64,000 nucleotides of DNA from Ixodes scapularis (Eukaryota > Arthropoda > Arachnida > Ixodida > Ixodidae). This document shows positions 34,157 through 45,400 of the stretch, one piece after another. Both the position numbers and the translations under genes were made by a program. Numbering within the stretch: position 1 is the stretch's first letter; each line of letters starts with the position of its first letter. The notes beneath the pieces were generated by a model. The model did not search any database. It was not told the origin of the DNA and saw only the letters and a program-made list of their open reading frames with translations. The stretch lies in the NCBI RefSeq assembly GCF_016920785.2, contig NW_024609836.1, positions 59,119,439 through 59,183,438 of the forward strand, in the 5' to 3' direction.

Positions 34157-34940
34157 CTAATAAAGTCTACATTCGTCCACAAATTTTTGTTCAGTGTTTT
34201 TCGGTTATCATTCCGTTTTTGTTTTCTTCGCTTTTTGCAGATTATGTATTTTTATAATGACGAAGTAACGAAAATAAGTAACAAAATCGAGTTACTCCTT
34301 AGTCCACCAAGAAATTACGCATTTCTTTTATTCATTACCGTCCTGTAAATGTAATAAAAATGCCACCGTACTTTCTAAAACAAACAAACGTTATATTTGC
34401 GTTACTTTGGATTATGGCATTGAGACGCCACGAATATAAACTCCACCAATTAAACTTTTAGTGTTCGCTCATGCAACTCATAACGTAATTCATTGCTGGG
34501 TTGTAGCCTTCCTTTTTTTAAGGGCTATAATCCAACAATTCCGAGATTAGCTTGCCTGTGGACTAAGCATCTTAATATCAAAAGGGTTCTTCTTGAGACA
34601 AATCGTAACAAAATTGGCAACCAAAAGAAAGCAAAAAAAAAAAAAAAAAGAACTACTACTTCGGGTTTTCTGGTTTTGCCTTCCAAAAGGTCGTGCCTTT
34701 TCATCATCCGCCTTCAAATCCCCTTTCGGGATTAAAAACGGCTAAACGGCGGCGACAAAAACCGAACCTTTTTCCCGGGGAGGGGAATAATCCGCCTCCA
34801 AACGCGCCGACGGATTTCGAGAAACGCACAAAAACAAGGTACTAGATTCCGACCGCAGGGTCCCCCTCACCGTGGGAGCCGCAGCACCGCCTAATCCACT
34901 TCCCCAACCAATAGGAAAAAAACGCACCCCGGTTCGGCCG
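34157..34940. other. Spacer upstream of goosecoid
   Basis: AT-rich at first, with an A-tract (34635-34649), becoming GC-rich toward the Gsc promoter. No gene recognised. Confidence 0.45.
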
Positions 34941-35836
34941 ACCAATCAGGAGGAGGGACAACTCGTCCGAAACGAAAAGCTCCGCCCATCTTTCCCCAGC
35001 ACGTGAGCGAGCGATCGAAGTCCGAGCAGTTGGAAGAACGTGCAGTGAGCAGCGGCGGCGGATCGGATCGACACAACTCTCTAATCCATCGGTTCTCGCT
35101 TAATCCCTAGTTCGGTTAATCTCCCGTTCCGAGGCTTGTTCCCAGTGCGGCGCTTTGATAGTCCGGACGCTTCGCCGACTTCGAGGATGTGTCTTCCGTG
35201 CGAACGTGGGATTGTCTAACAGGCACAGGCGCTCGCCTGAGCTCAGTCTGAAGAACTTCTTGAAAGGTCCCGTTTCGCGGCGGTGAGTTCAACTTTCCAC
35301 GTGGTCGCTTCCGGTTCCTTCTGCAGTTCTTATGATGCAGCATTCTTCCTGGATGTGACACAAACGGAACTCGTTGAGGAGACTGCTCAAGATCGATGTG
35401 TACATATGAACGTGCTGAACTGCCCGGAACTTTCCAGTCGGTGGAGCAAAAACTTACTATATATAAAAGTTTCATTGAAAGCTGAGTTATCCCCTAATCT
35501 AAGTGACCTGCAACCATACTTCGCAGTAGGCGATCAAAAATTACTTTAGTGGCATCGGTCGAATCGAGTAAATCGTCAAGAATGATATGCGGGCTTCAAG
35601 CAGCAAATCATCCGTAAAAAACGCTACCAAAGTCTTGATTTAGAGGTAGAATAAAGACATCCATTGATCCGCGGAGCTTCCTATAACGATGCTTTCTATT
35701 AAGAACCTTTGGCTACTTGGTCAGAATCCAAGATCTCGATCGAGATATTCACAACAAAAAGGAGATTTTAGTTCTTATCACGACATCCAAGCTTCTTAGG
35801 CGAACAGCAGAACACTAAGAATTTGCAAGAACGAAG
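34941..35836 (+). promoter_or_regulatory. Probable goosecoid promoter and 5' UTR
   Basis: Visible elements are CCAAT (34942-34946), CCGCCC (34982-34987), an E-box CACGTG (35000-35005) and a consensus TATAAAAG (35462-35469) 368 bp before the ATG. A donor-like GCG/GTGAGT at 35283 and an acceptor-like CAAGCTTCTTAG before 35801 would allow a 5' UTR intron. Whether transcription starts near 35040 or about 30 bp after the TATA box cannot be decided from sequence. Confidence 0.45.
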
Positions 35837-36218
35837 ATGTCCCTGCAAAGCTTCGGCCTTCCAGGTAGCACTCTATCCTGCTGTGAATCCTCGCATGGAC
35901 CGTATGGTACCAGTGGGAGTTCCTCGAGGATATCCTTTTCCATCGACAATATTCTGTCCGGGGGACATCGACATCACCACCAACTGTCGTCTTCTTCGTC
36001 AGATGACCGGCGTCGAAGGCTGCTTCAACTCCATTACGACCAGGCCCTAGTCCGGAGCCATCAAAGTGACCCGCAACTGACTCACTGGTGGAACTCACCG
36101 CAGCAACATTATCATCATCAGCGAAGTGCCACAGACCAGAACAGATATCCTGGGCTGTGGTCATCGCATACTTCATCTTCACTATCGGGAGGATTCTACG
36201 CCACATCCGAGATCTTTG
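35837..36218 (+). CDS. Gsc: Goosecoid homeobox protein, exon 1
   Basis: ATG with A at -3 opens 127 codons plus one base, closed by the strong donor CTTTG/GTGAGT. Residues 34-40 read FSIDNIL, the goosecoid/engrailed (eh1) repression motif that recruits Groucho-type co-repressors and lies near the N-terminus of Gsc proteins. The rest is low complexity, rich in Ser and His (HRHHHQ, SSSSSDD, QQHYHHQ), as in many arthropod transcription factors. The phase-1 end fits exon 2 at 59704 (one base plus two rebuild a Gly codon). Gsc is a nuclear repressor used in head and foregut patterning. The link to exon 2 is an inference from motif, strand and phase; a transcript would prove it. Confidence 0.8.
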
Positions 36219-37199
36219 GTGAGTTACTTTGAACTGTAGTCCCCGTGGAGCGAACCTTACTCAGATGATGTATATGTGTACGGCAAGCGCACATACAGCC
36301 AAGCTCATACTTAAATGCACCATTGTTGACACCAAAACGTCTTACTTCACGACCTGTTTCCGCATAGCATTTACGCCAAATTAGCTTCGTTGGTCTGGAA
36401 GAATTAGTGCAATAGAAAAACGTTAACGAGCTCTGGGACAGCTCGTGGAGGACTTGAGCATTAAGTTTTGATATTTTCTTAAAAATCATTACAGGGTGCA
36501 CTAATAAAAATGAAATAACAATAATGTGATAGATCGTCAGTTTAATAGTGTGCATTGGTGTTATACTGGGAAAAAGTACCTGTGCATTCACTTCCCCGCG
36601 GAGCACGCGAGGGGCCAACCGCAATCAGCAGAGGAAACCCATCAGAATAAAACAACAATACAATATTACCGATACTGAATGGACCCTTACCGAAATTCAG
36701 TTTCACTTTGATCACTATCATCATCTGAGGAATGACACCTGTGCCGCGGCCTTCTATAACAACTGATGCAGAAAGACGTTAAAGATGCTACTAAGCGGGT
36801 GACGCGAGGCCTATACATTTGGAGGGAATTAGTACGACGCGATACTGGAATCGAACACAAGAGTTTCGTAACCGTTCATTTCTAACTCAGATTCATTCAA
36901 TCTGTGGACGGCAGATAATCGGCTCTAAAGCCCTTTTGTGTAATAAAATTTTATCGAGGCGTGTTCAATGGTGACAAAGATGAAACTGGTCAGAACGAAG
37001 CTCCTAATACACATAGACGCCTCTATAAAATTGTACGCACCGATGGGGCATTGCAAATGCATGTGCTCACTGTCAGTGAGCAAATCACATTGCAGAGGGT
37101 GATCGTTTATGCCTCGTCATTAGATAGGCTCCCTCTTCATCTCAGTGATTGACTTTTTTCGTGTTCAGGAAGCTTCAGGAAAGTTAAGGCCCAACCCTG
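36219..37199. other. Intron sequence without genes
   Basis: Between Gsc exon 1 and the poly(A) signal of the nested gene I see no repeat or ORF worth calling. Confidence 0.45.
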
Positions 37200-37205
37200 T
37201 TTATT
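37200..37205 (-). promoter_or_regulatory. Poly(A) signal of the M13-like gene
   Basis: TTTATT on the + strand gives AATAAA on the - strand, about 175 bp after the stop codon at 37378. Confidence 0.5.
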
Positions 37206-37377
37206 TTTATTACCGCATCATCAGTCTTGAGGTACCCTTCCAACTTAACACATGTTCCTACACATTGTGACTCGCTATTTACAATCACTCAAAGCAAGAA
37301 CGGAGAGGTTGTCCAGAACCCGATTTGGCACCGTTGTCGTCTTTCCGTTATTTCTCTTGTGCACTGAACGCTCATCG

Positions 37378-40266
37378 CTAGTTTCTCGAGTTCCTCCAGA
37401 GAGGACACTTTAGCTGCGGATTCATGGCAGCATTCGCACTACAGTTCCACAGATTGGCGAACCTCGCCGAATTCTGCAAGGGAATGTTAACCCTGAGCCT
37501 GGGCTGGCTGTAAGTGTCCTCCTCAAACTCTTGTCTAGTCATCTCCGTACTTTGCTTTTCGCACATGCTTGCGGCGTACAGCACGTAGAAGAGGTGCCTT
37601 GTGGTCAGACCTCGTATACCGCTGGTGTCTGTGATGGAAACTCTGCGGTTTCGGAGATACTCCTGGAAAATGTTGTAAGCCAGCGTGAGCGCAGTGTTGT
37701 CCAGAAAATTGTACGCTTCCGTCAGGGACCCCCTGATCTTTTCGGCAGCCATCTCGTTACTGATGTTATTGTACTGGGTCGCCAGACATATTTCTAGGTT
37801 GTGTAGTGACATCGTGCTGTTCAATGACCACTCGACGCGTCCGAACGAGTAGCTTCTTTGGTGTGCCGCTTGAAGCAAGCTCATGATAATACGGCTACCG
37901 ATCCTGGGCACCTGGACTCCAAAGGAGTCTTCGTAACTTAATTCACTCAGGTCTACCATAGCTACCGGCACGTAGATTGTATTCGTCTGGACGTCGAACG
38001 TAGGGTACGTGTCAAAGATGGATCCCTTCCAAGAACTAAGCTTTGACTGTTCAGTATCTTCGTTTTCGAGGATGTCTTTATAATGGTTCATGTTGGCCTC
38101 ACGAACGCTTTCCCGGTAGGAGTGCAGCAGACGTCCTGACACTGCTTCAGGAAGGTTGGTGGAGTGAGGACCGGCGCCTCTGTGCTTCTTGAATGACAAC
38201 GGATAAAATATGCGCAAGTGTACAGAGGACATGATGTTCTTTGATTTAATCTTGTCAGTAGACGAAAGCCAGGGAAGATTACCAACGGACACGACAACAT
38301 GACTCTTGATGTCATTGCCCAGGGACGCCATCTTGGCCATGTCGATCTTGGCGTCTAGAAAACTTGAGTATGTACGTAAGTACAAATTTTGGTACAGGGG
38401 CTCAAGGACCCGCAAGCAGCGCTTCCAGCGGGGCCAAGGCCGCGCGTACTTCTGTCTCGCAAGCTGCCGCATCCTAATGTTGAAGAAGTCTTGGTATTCG
38501 TCCGGGAATAAGGGGGAGACGTGGACCAGAAGCCGAAAACCTAAGTAGTTGAGAACATCGGACGTTTTGGTCATCTGAAGAACCGACTTTAACGCGCGCA
38601 TGTAGCGGTCGCTTTTGACGAGGAGTCGCGTTTTGTCACGGATGGTGAGGAGACCACGCATAACGAAGGAGAACAGCGGCTTGTAGATGGCGTAGCTAGC
38701 CACGGTGGTCAGTCTGTAGCGGCTGGCGAAGAAGGCCTCCTCTCCACGTGAACTGGTAATCTCGGAAAGCCTCTCCGAGAATTCCCTGACACCCTTGACA
38801 GTGACGTTCTGGTCAATGTCCCTGAACTTTCGAAAGCAGGACACCAAAGCCGACACGTACCATCTCGGAAGTCGTCGCTCCTTTGTGCCGTACTGGCCGA
38901 TCAGAAGGTCTGGCTCGTTGACAACCAGGCTGATCCCCGCTGTGTCAGCAATGTTTCTGGTGATGTCGACAGCCATTAGTGTGTCCAACTTAAGATCCCT
39001 AATCAAGGTGGAGGCCACCTTCCATACATCCAGCTTATCCTTGTTGTTTCGATAAGGCCAATGCGGCAGACCCACGTGCTCCAGGAGTTCTCTGAATTGT
39101 CGTGTTGTTGACTTGGGGATAACCTTCTTCCAGCACTCACCTAGGAGTCCTGCCATCTTTGGACCTCGCTTGTTGTTAGTGCTCACGTGACCTCTTAACG
39201 TTTGGAACAGGGCTCTGTCCACCTGGTCCGACAGACGAACGTCCGAGGAGGCCCAGTGCTCCTTTCGCCATTGATGAGGACATACAAATGAGTAGAAATC
39301 GGAGCAGGGGTCAACAGTCCAGTCCAGATAGTCCTCTAAGAAGGATGAGTGCGCCAGACAGAAGCGGCTCAGACATCCACTGGACAGGCTGCGCGGTGTG
39401 ACGGCTTCAAGGAAGACAGCGGGGGACTGGGTAGTTTTCGCAACGTTTTCCTCCTCCGCCACATCAGTTGTGATGTTCTCCGTAGCAATTTTAGTGGTAG
39501 GAATCGCCACGATAGACATGTCTCGTTGATTCTTGGCACCGCGTGGATATCCTTTTCCCCCATCCACAACTCGTTTAGAGACAACCTGATGTTGCAACTT
39601 GTCTTGTGCCAACTGGACGAGTCTCTCATTAGACCAGTTCACGTAAAGGTAGAGCAACGCACCCGAGGAGAGAAGGATGACGGCAGTACTGACCACGGCG
39701 AAAATAGAGTTGGGTGTCGTTGGACGGTTGAATAGTGTCGACGCGCTGTACCCTTGGCGTGCACTGGACTTGTTCGTCTTCAGATACCAGAGGCTCTTGG
39801 GCTCCGCTACTCTGCTAGCACTGCTACACTCAGACCCCTCGCCGTATTCATCCGGATCTCCAGCGGGGCCTCTTGTTGTCGTGCTTCGTAGCGACGGGGC
39901 GACCGTCGACGTCGCAGCGTCGCTGCGCAGGAAGTTCAACTTCCGCAGAAAGGGACTCACCGTCCCGACAACCCGTTGTCTGAAAGTCGGTGCTGCCGTC
40001 ACCGATGACACCAGGCTGTCCAACGACTCGTCAGAGCACGCACTACGGTCATCAGAGGAGTCTGCAAATTCTGCGGCGAGCCGCTTGACGGCGCGCGGGG
40101 AGTACTGCCTTCGGCGTGGACTGTCGTCCCAGGCGTAGTCGACGGAGCTTGGTGAGCTGTCCCGCCCCGTCGAAGCGGTCGGAGGTCGCGGCTGCCGGTG
40201 TCTGTTGCGGCGGCCACCCCCAGCCCGCGGGTGGGAAGTGAGCCGCTCCCTGCGCCGATCTGTCAT
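37378..40266 (-). CDS. Neprilysin-like M13 peptidase homologue, catalytically degenerate
   Basis: Single open frame of 962 codons. Layout: a long basic, Ser-rich cytoplasmic N-terminus (1-187), one membrane segment (about 188-209, IFAVVSTAVILLSSGALLYL), then an extracellular M13 fold opening with DPCSDFYSFVC (319-329) and closing with the family's C-terminal MNPQLKCPLW (948-957). This is a type II membrane topology like neprilysin and ECE, though the N-terminus is much longer. The zinc motif HEXXH is replaced by MSLLQ (795-799), and ENIADNGG, which carries the third ligand, by YNFLDNTA (852-859). It should therefore not bind zinc or cleave peptides; binding or regulatory roles are possible. 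The frame is intact over nearly 2.9 kb, arguing against a neutral pseudogene. It lies antisense in Gsc intron 1. A CCTCAG just before the ATG could be an acceptor for a 5' UTR intron. Confidence 0.85.
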   Translation of the reverse strand: MTDRRRERLTSHPRAGGGRRNRHRQPRPPTASTGRDSSPSSVDYAWDDSPRRRQYSPRAVKRLAAEFADSSDDRSACSDESLDSLVSSVTAAPTFRQRVVGTVSPFLRKLNFLRSDAATSTVAPSLRSTTTRGPAGDPDEYGEGSECSSASRVAEPKSLWYLKTNKSSARQGYSASTLFNRPTTPNSIFAVVSTAVILLSSGALLYLYVNWSNERLVQLAQDKLQHQVVSKRVVDGGKGYPRGAKNQRDMSIVAIPTTKIATENITTDVAEEENVAKTTQSPAVFLEAVTPRSLSSGCLSRFCLAHSSFLEDYLDWTVDPCSDFYSFVCPHQWRKEHWASSDVRLSDQVDRALFQTLRGHVSTNNKRGPKMAGLLGECWKKVIPKSTTRQFRELLEHVGLPHWPYRNNKDKLDVWKVASTLIRDLKLDTLMAVDITRNIADTAGISLVVNEPDLLIGQYGTKERRLPRWYVSALVSCFRKFRDIDQNVTVKGVREFSERLSEITSSRGEEAFFASRYRLTTVASYAIYKPLFSFVMRGLLTIRDKTRLLVKSDRYMRALKSVLQMTKTSDVLNYLGFRLLVHVSPLFPDEYQDFFNIRMRQLARQKYARPWPRWKRCLRVLEPLYQNLYLRTYSSFLDAKIDMAKMASLGNDIKSHVVVSVGNLPWLSSTDKIKSKNIMSSVHLRIFYPLSFKKHRGAGPHSTNLPEAVSGRLLHSYRESVREANMNHYKDILENEDTEQSKLSSWKGSIFDTYPTFDVQTNTIYVPVAMVDLSELSYEDSFGVQVPRIGSRIIMSLLQAAHQRSYSFGRVEWSLNSTMSLHNLEICLATQYNNISNEMAAEKIRGSLTEAYNFLDNTALTLAYNIFQEYLRNRRVSITDTSGIRGLTTRHLFYVLYAASMCEKQSTEMTRQEFEEDTYSQPRLRVNIPLQNSARFANLWNCSANAAMNPQLKCPLWRNSRN

Positions 40267-40429
40267 GCGGGGGCCTGAGGCTCACGTTGATCGGCGCCTG
40301 ACCAATGCAGGGGCGCCATAGAACCCAGATGGAGGGCCTCTTCCTCTTCCTTCTCGCCGGCGGGCACGCTGACCATTGCCAAAAACGGGGGGTTGCCGAT
40401 AAACGCACTGCTGCTCGCGGCGCGGTGAG

Positions 40430-40615
40430 CGAAAGCTCGCGGCGCAAATCCCTGGGATCCTGGGTTCAATTTTCACCCCTGCCCATTTTGATCTGGATGA
40501 GCACCGCATATCCGGCGTGCGGTCGTGTATATCACTACTGCGTGATGCACGTTAATGACCACAGGCTGGCAGTGGCATATAGCACACTGATTGGATTTCT
40601 CATCTACAGCTGAGA
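40430..40615 (+). repeat. tRNA-like SINE, copy 3
   Basis: GGTTCAATTTTCACCCCTGC (B-box region) precedes GATGAGCACC, CACTACTGCGTGATGCACGT and TTTCTCATCTACAGC, the same order as the copies at 13.2 and 17.4 kb read on their - strands. It sits about 160 bp before the M13-like start codon, within that gene's upstream region. Confidence 0.65.
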
Positions 40616-41183
40616 CACCAGACGCCCATTGAGGCTGAACACAATTACTTTTATGATTAATATTGTAGCTGTGCCGCCATATTAGCATTTTTTGAAACGT
40701 TGGTAAGCATGCATTGATCGTTGACAAATGTCTTAGTGTTTTACCTTTTCGCGGGACGACCTTTCACGGTGTCTATACTCCGTTTCATACTCAATATACA
40801 ACGCTGTCAAAGCTATATACTGGCGCGAGTGCGTGGCTTCATCCATGATTTCGTTTGCGCGAGAACGCGTGTGAATGATCAACGAGGTCTAGCTCCATGC
40901 CCGCGCCAGCAGCTTTGACATCTTTGATGATTTTGACTTTGACAGCTTTGAGGTGATATCGGCAAGTTACTGAGTTTTTTTTTTTCTTCCGCTGGTCACG
41001 GGAAGAGGGCTTATATATATAGCCGTATGCGATATTTATTTTATTAAAAGACGCCCCCATATTCGTTAAATAAATTATGAACACCAATACGAAACTTGAA
41101 GCCAAATGTCACTATTACGCATGGCTGCTTGTGTCGTAACGTCACATCAGACATAGAAATGTCAGGGTGGCGGGCGTTAACTT
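40616..41183. other. Intron sequence without genes
   Basis: AT-rich; a T-tract lies near 40976-40985. Nothing recognisable. Confidence 0.4.
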
Positions 41184-41393
41184 ACCGCCGAATTCAGAAA
41201 CCTCACTCAAACTACACTCAAAATGAAGAGCCCCTCCAGTTCCTCGAGGAAGGCGCGAGGGCCGGCGCTGGCCAATCGCGACGGCGGATCCGTCCTCGCG
41301 ATTGGCCAGCGCCGGCCCTCGCGCCTTCCTCGAGGAAGTGGAGGGGCCCTTCAGTTTGAGTGTAGTTTGAGTGAGGTTTCTGAATTCGGCGGT
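41184..41393. repeat. Near-perfect 210-bp palindrome
   Basis: Outer arms ACCGCCGAATTC/GAATTCGGCGGT and inner arms including GGCGCGAGGGCCGGCGCTGG pair almost without mismatch over about 100 bp each side, around the centre CGGATC. A snapback MITE of recent origin, judging by the arm identity. It would form a very stable hairpin in single-stranded DNA or RNA. Confidence 0.85.
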
Positions 41394-43806
41394 TATTCCC
41401 GGTTTTGATCAACGTGGTTGATGGTGCGTACAAAGATCATCGTCGAGGAATTGAGCTTCCCTCAATACCGTGCCTCTTATCTTTCTCAGAACAAAAGAAC
41501 GATTTTACTGAGACAACAGTGAAAAGCTGTTGTGGCTCTCTTTGCCTGATGTTACGTCACAGGTTCCGCTGTGTGTTTTGCGGCTGTAATCAGAGCAGTT
41601 GCGCTGTTTAAAATTGAATCACTTGTGCGGCGAAGAATAACAAATTGTGCGGATGATATTCCTAAAAGCAATGACAATATAATTTAATTGTTTTCTGAAA
41701 GACAACATTTTACCGAACAATCCCTTTAGGTATGCAACGGAGCATTTACGAGAAAAGGGCCCGGTTCCATTTTCAGTGGTCGTGTGTATGGCGCGGGATT
41801 TGCTCGCTTTTCGAAGCGATTTGTAAATATTTAAATATCGCATGCACATTTGAAAGTAATGCCGTCTCAGCTGGTGCCCCATCAGTGCAAACGCGTGTTC
41901 AGCCTGCGCGTGAAGAAAAATTTGGCTGGCCTGCCGCACAGGTCTTACAATATCGAAGCGATCCTAGCGGAGTAGTGCCGTTTAAAGTATCTTGGGTGCC
42001 CCTTGACCGCAGTCTCGGTTTCGAGTTGCCAGCCTCACGTCACGACATCCCTTCACGACCAAAATACGGTGTTTTTCTTTACGAATGTGTCACTTCGACT
42101 AAATTTATAATAGGTCGCCTACCATATACAAATAAAATGCTAAACCCCCCTTTTTTTGGGGGGGGGGGGGGGGAGGGAGGGGAAGGGGGTTCTGCGTGGC
42201 AGAGATTTTGCGCATGTAACCAGGACTGCGAAGGCAGATGAAAGAAGTATATTAGGCCGGTCACTCTGCTTCACCTTCTGCTAAATAGGCTTCTTAAATT
42301 ATCCGTGAGCCCGGGAGGGTATACCATGACTCTGGAGGGGTTGCCAGACCGTCAAGAAAGGTATTGCACGCGGTCAGCTGTACTCTTACGAACTCGCAAC
42401 CTTGGGCAGAGTGTACGGCCGCTGGAGGTCTGCGTTTGAACGGGGGCTCTTCCGAAGATGAAGTGCGAGCGAGCGCTGACCTCATTCCGATGCAGCGTTG
42501 AGATGCACCACTTTGCCAACGGGGCAATCGAAATCAAAACCATGCCACTCCTCCCCATGCCCAAAGAGATTCCATAATGCAAGGCGCGCAGTGTTGCACG
42601 CGGACATTTTTTGTGAGTATATAGTCTATATTGCGAGGAACTGCTCAAAGTCATGCTTTCAAGCGTGTCCATGGCCCTCGACATTTCTTGGAAGTGTGAG
42701 ATCGGCTTCGGCTGATTTCTGACGTCAAACTCCAATATATCCTTTCAATTCCCGTGCGCCAATAAAGTGCTCATCAATGCGGCCAAAAATGTGCTCGCGC
42801 GGCGCCAAATGTTTTGCAGAAGAGAGGTGTATATACGTAATGCGCGTGCTTAGAGTGTGTTCCACAGCCAAATACCCGAGGATGTCTGGCTGCAGACAAC
42901 GCGTTTACCCAAAACGCTACAAAGAAGGCTGCCATTCAGTGGTGTCACGTGCGAGTATACTTCGGTCATAGTACTGGCGACTTCAAGAAAATCGACGCCG
43001 TGTGTAGCGGCAACGCCTACAAAAACCTTTCGCCATGGAGAGCGACCTCCTTTCAGGGAAAGCAGACGGCTTCGCGCGGCCATTTGGTTTTTTCTGCTTG
43101 GTTCTTGTAGGCAACATAGCATTGTGTTTTTTTTTTTTTTTTAAGATTAATTAAATAATGAAGTTTCAGCGGTACCGCAACAAGATGAGGCATGAGCACG
43201 GACGTGAACAAATCTTAATGGGACTGTTCCTGATCTACACTCCCCCGACGTACAGCCTGGATAGTCTTCTGTCTCATGAAGCCAAGTGAGGCCTTCCCCC
43301 CGAGCGCGTGCATGCTGCTTCGTCCGGGGAAGCACGCGCGGAGGATCCCTATGCTGGCACGAGCATCGGATTTAGGTAGGGTTAATCCGATTTACGCGGC
43401 ACCATCTTGTCTTAATGCTTCCTCCCTTGTTAGCCAAACAAAAGAATTGAGGGACACAGAATAAACACGAGTGCACGTATATACACTGGATTACCTCGTC
43501 TGCCCGAGCGCTGTAAAAAATAAAATAACAAAAGATGTAGTACCTAAATTAATAAGAGCGCGGGGAGAGACGCAGTCCAAATAATCGCGAGCTGTACGCG
43601 GATTATGCGCCACGGCATGAAAAAGCGCGTGCATGTAGTCCTCCCTTGTTTGGACAACCAGACTAATCCGGGATACGCGATTTGGGGAAACGCGCGAGGG
43701 AGTGGGGAAAGGTCGGGGATGCCCGACGATTCCGACTTGCATCAACAATGAAAATATGGATATTATATTTGTTACTGTTTTACGTATACACGCGAAAGCG
43801 CTCCCG

Positions 43807-43841
<35 letters not shown>

Positions 43842-44574
43842 CAGAAGACAAGGAAAACATATTTGATGGTTTTTCCTATAAACGTATCGAAATTTAAAGA
43901 AATTATATAAATCGTGTATAAGTTTTTATTCGATATTTTATGTTTTGAGGTGAGCGCGTTGGTATGGTGTAAAAACTCACAAAATATTTACGTATAGAAA
44001 AACACGGACAGCCTGTTCGGAATTTTTCGTCCTCAACTTTCTTTAACATTAACACCTCGGAGCATTCACTAAAATGAGAATTTCAACTGAACAACAACAA
44101 ACATCCCAGTGTTCCTGGGGAATATAATGTATGACAGTCATAATATATCAATACGCATTAATTAAACTTTTGGGCGCGTATAGTTTTTATTCCCACGACT
44201 CTACAATATATATATATATTTTTTAATATATCATATGGGCCACACTCGAAAAAAAAAATTATAAATTTACTATTTTTTTTTACAAAAGATTGTCCACGTA
44301 TCATAAAACGCAAATAAATTAAAGTTTTTATATTTCTTTGAAAACATTTTATTGCGCGGAATGTCCCGGAACGTTGGCCATGTGTCCTTCTGCCAAGGCA
44401 GGTGCAGGGTGTTGGCTAATCACCTCAAAAAGGGAATAGGCAATGTAGATATGAGAGTGAGTGTACGGTTTGGTCACGTTTGAGACAACATAAGTGAGTC
44501 AGTTGCGCAGCTGTAATATCTCTCAAACCGTTTGCGATATATATATATATATATATTGCGCTGACACGGAAGAA
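41394..44574. other. Intron sequence with minor repeats
   Basis: G16 plus GGGA units (42158-42190), a T-tract (43127-43142), an A-tract near 43813-43841 and a TA run near 44538-44555. A block around 42530-42605 (AACCATGCCACTCCTCCCCA...GTGTTGCACGC) recurs diverged at 58125-58195. Reading frames such as 41732-42241 have no recognised domain. Confidence 0.45.
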
Positions 44575-45400
44575 TTTTATGTTGATGGTACGTGTAATGG
44601 GCACCGCAGCTTTTTTCTTTTTTTTTGGAATGGGTTGTTTTAATGAGTTTAGATCTAGCCAGAAGTCGATAAACAGTGCCGTCTGTGAACAGCGGAATGC
44701 AACATTTTTTTTCTTTGTTTTAACCTCAGGGTCAGAGGCGTTACACAGGGGGAGTGGCGAGAGAATAAGCGAAATAACTTAGGTGGATATAAAATAGTTA
44801 TACAACAGAAATTGCATGGTTTGGAACGCCTATAAAAAACAAAAACAATTGAAGTAAGTGGTGCAGGTAAATGATTCCATCCATTCAAAACTCTGGGGAT
44901 AATTGATGCGAAATATTTGTCGTGATGGCAAAATGAAACGCCTACTTTGTTGCGGTGATCCAGATGTTCGATAACAAATGATGGTGTTGTATTAGCTCGT
45001 TTCCGAGTACAGTGTTGTGATGGAAAATTTCCCGAAAAAGACGAGAAATTTTGTGGTGACGTGCGAGCTAGATAGAGCTAACGCGTTTTCTATTGATTTT
45101 ACGCTAGCTGTGCGATTATAAGTATCCATAATAAAACACGCGGATGTGTTCTGAATTAATTCAGTTATCGCGGACAGTGGCCCTATATTTAAACTTTGAC
45201 TGCACTAGTGTTTTGTAAACAAATAGTTTTTACGACGAAGGGATTAGAGAAAAATTACGCTGAAGGTAACCAAGCATACGGCTGGCGTTATTAGTCACGT
45301 GATTAACGTATAGGTTCCAGGAGAGATCGGAACTGATCACTCCCACACACTTGAGAGTCTTTGCGAGCTCCATTTGCAACCGATTTCCCCTTTCAACACG
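44575..45400 (-). pseudogene. Jockey/CR1-like LINE reverse transcriptase relict
   Basis: On the - strand, residues KTLKCVGVISSDLSWNLYVN then ASRMLGYLQRNFSLIPSS then, after a stop, YKTLVQSKFKYR match the order of the RT thumb and following region of jockey/CR1-type LINEs (KYLGVxISxDLSW..., LGFLRRNL..., AYxTLVRPxLEYA). Further degraded similarity continues to about 44575 with stops. It is old and non-functional, and antisense to Gsc. Confidence 0.6.

Noticed and set aside
36196..36624. 142-codon - strand ORF over the Gsc exon 1 donor
   Set aside because: Not recognised and explained as chance; the + strand has motif and splice support.
41732..42241. 169-codon ORF with ATG
   Set aside because: Runs into a G16 tract and has no recognised domain or splice evidence.
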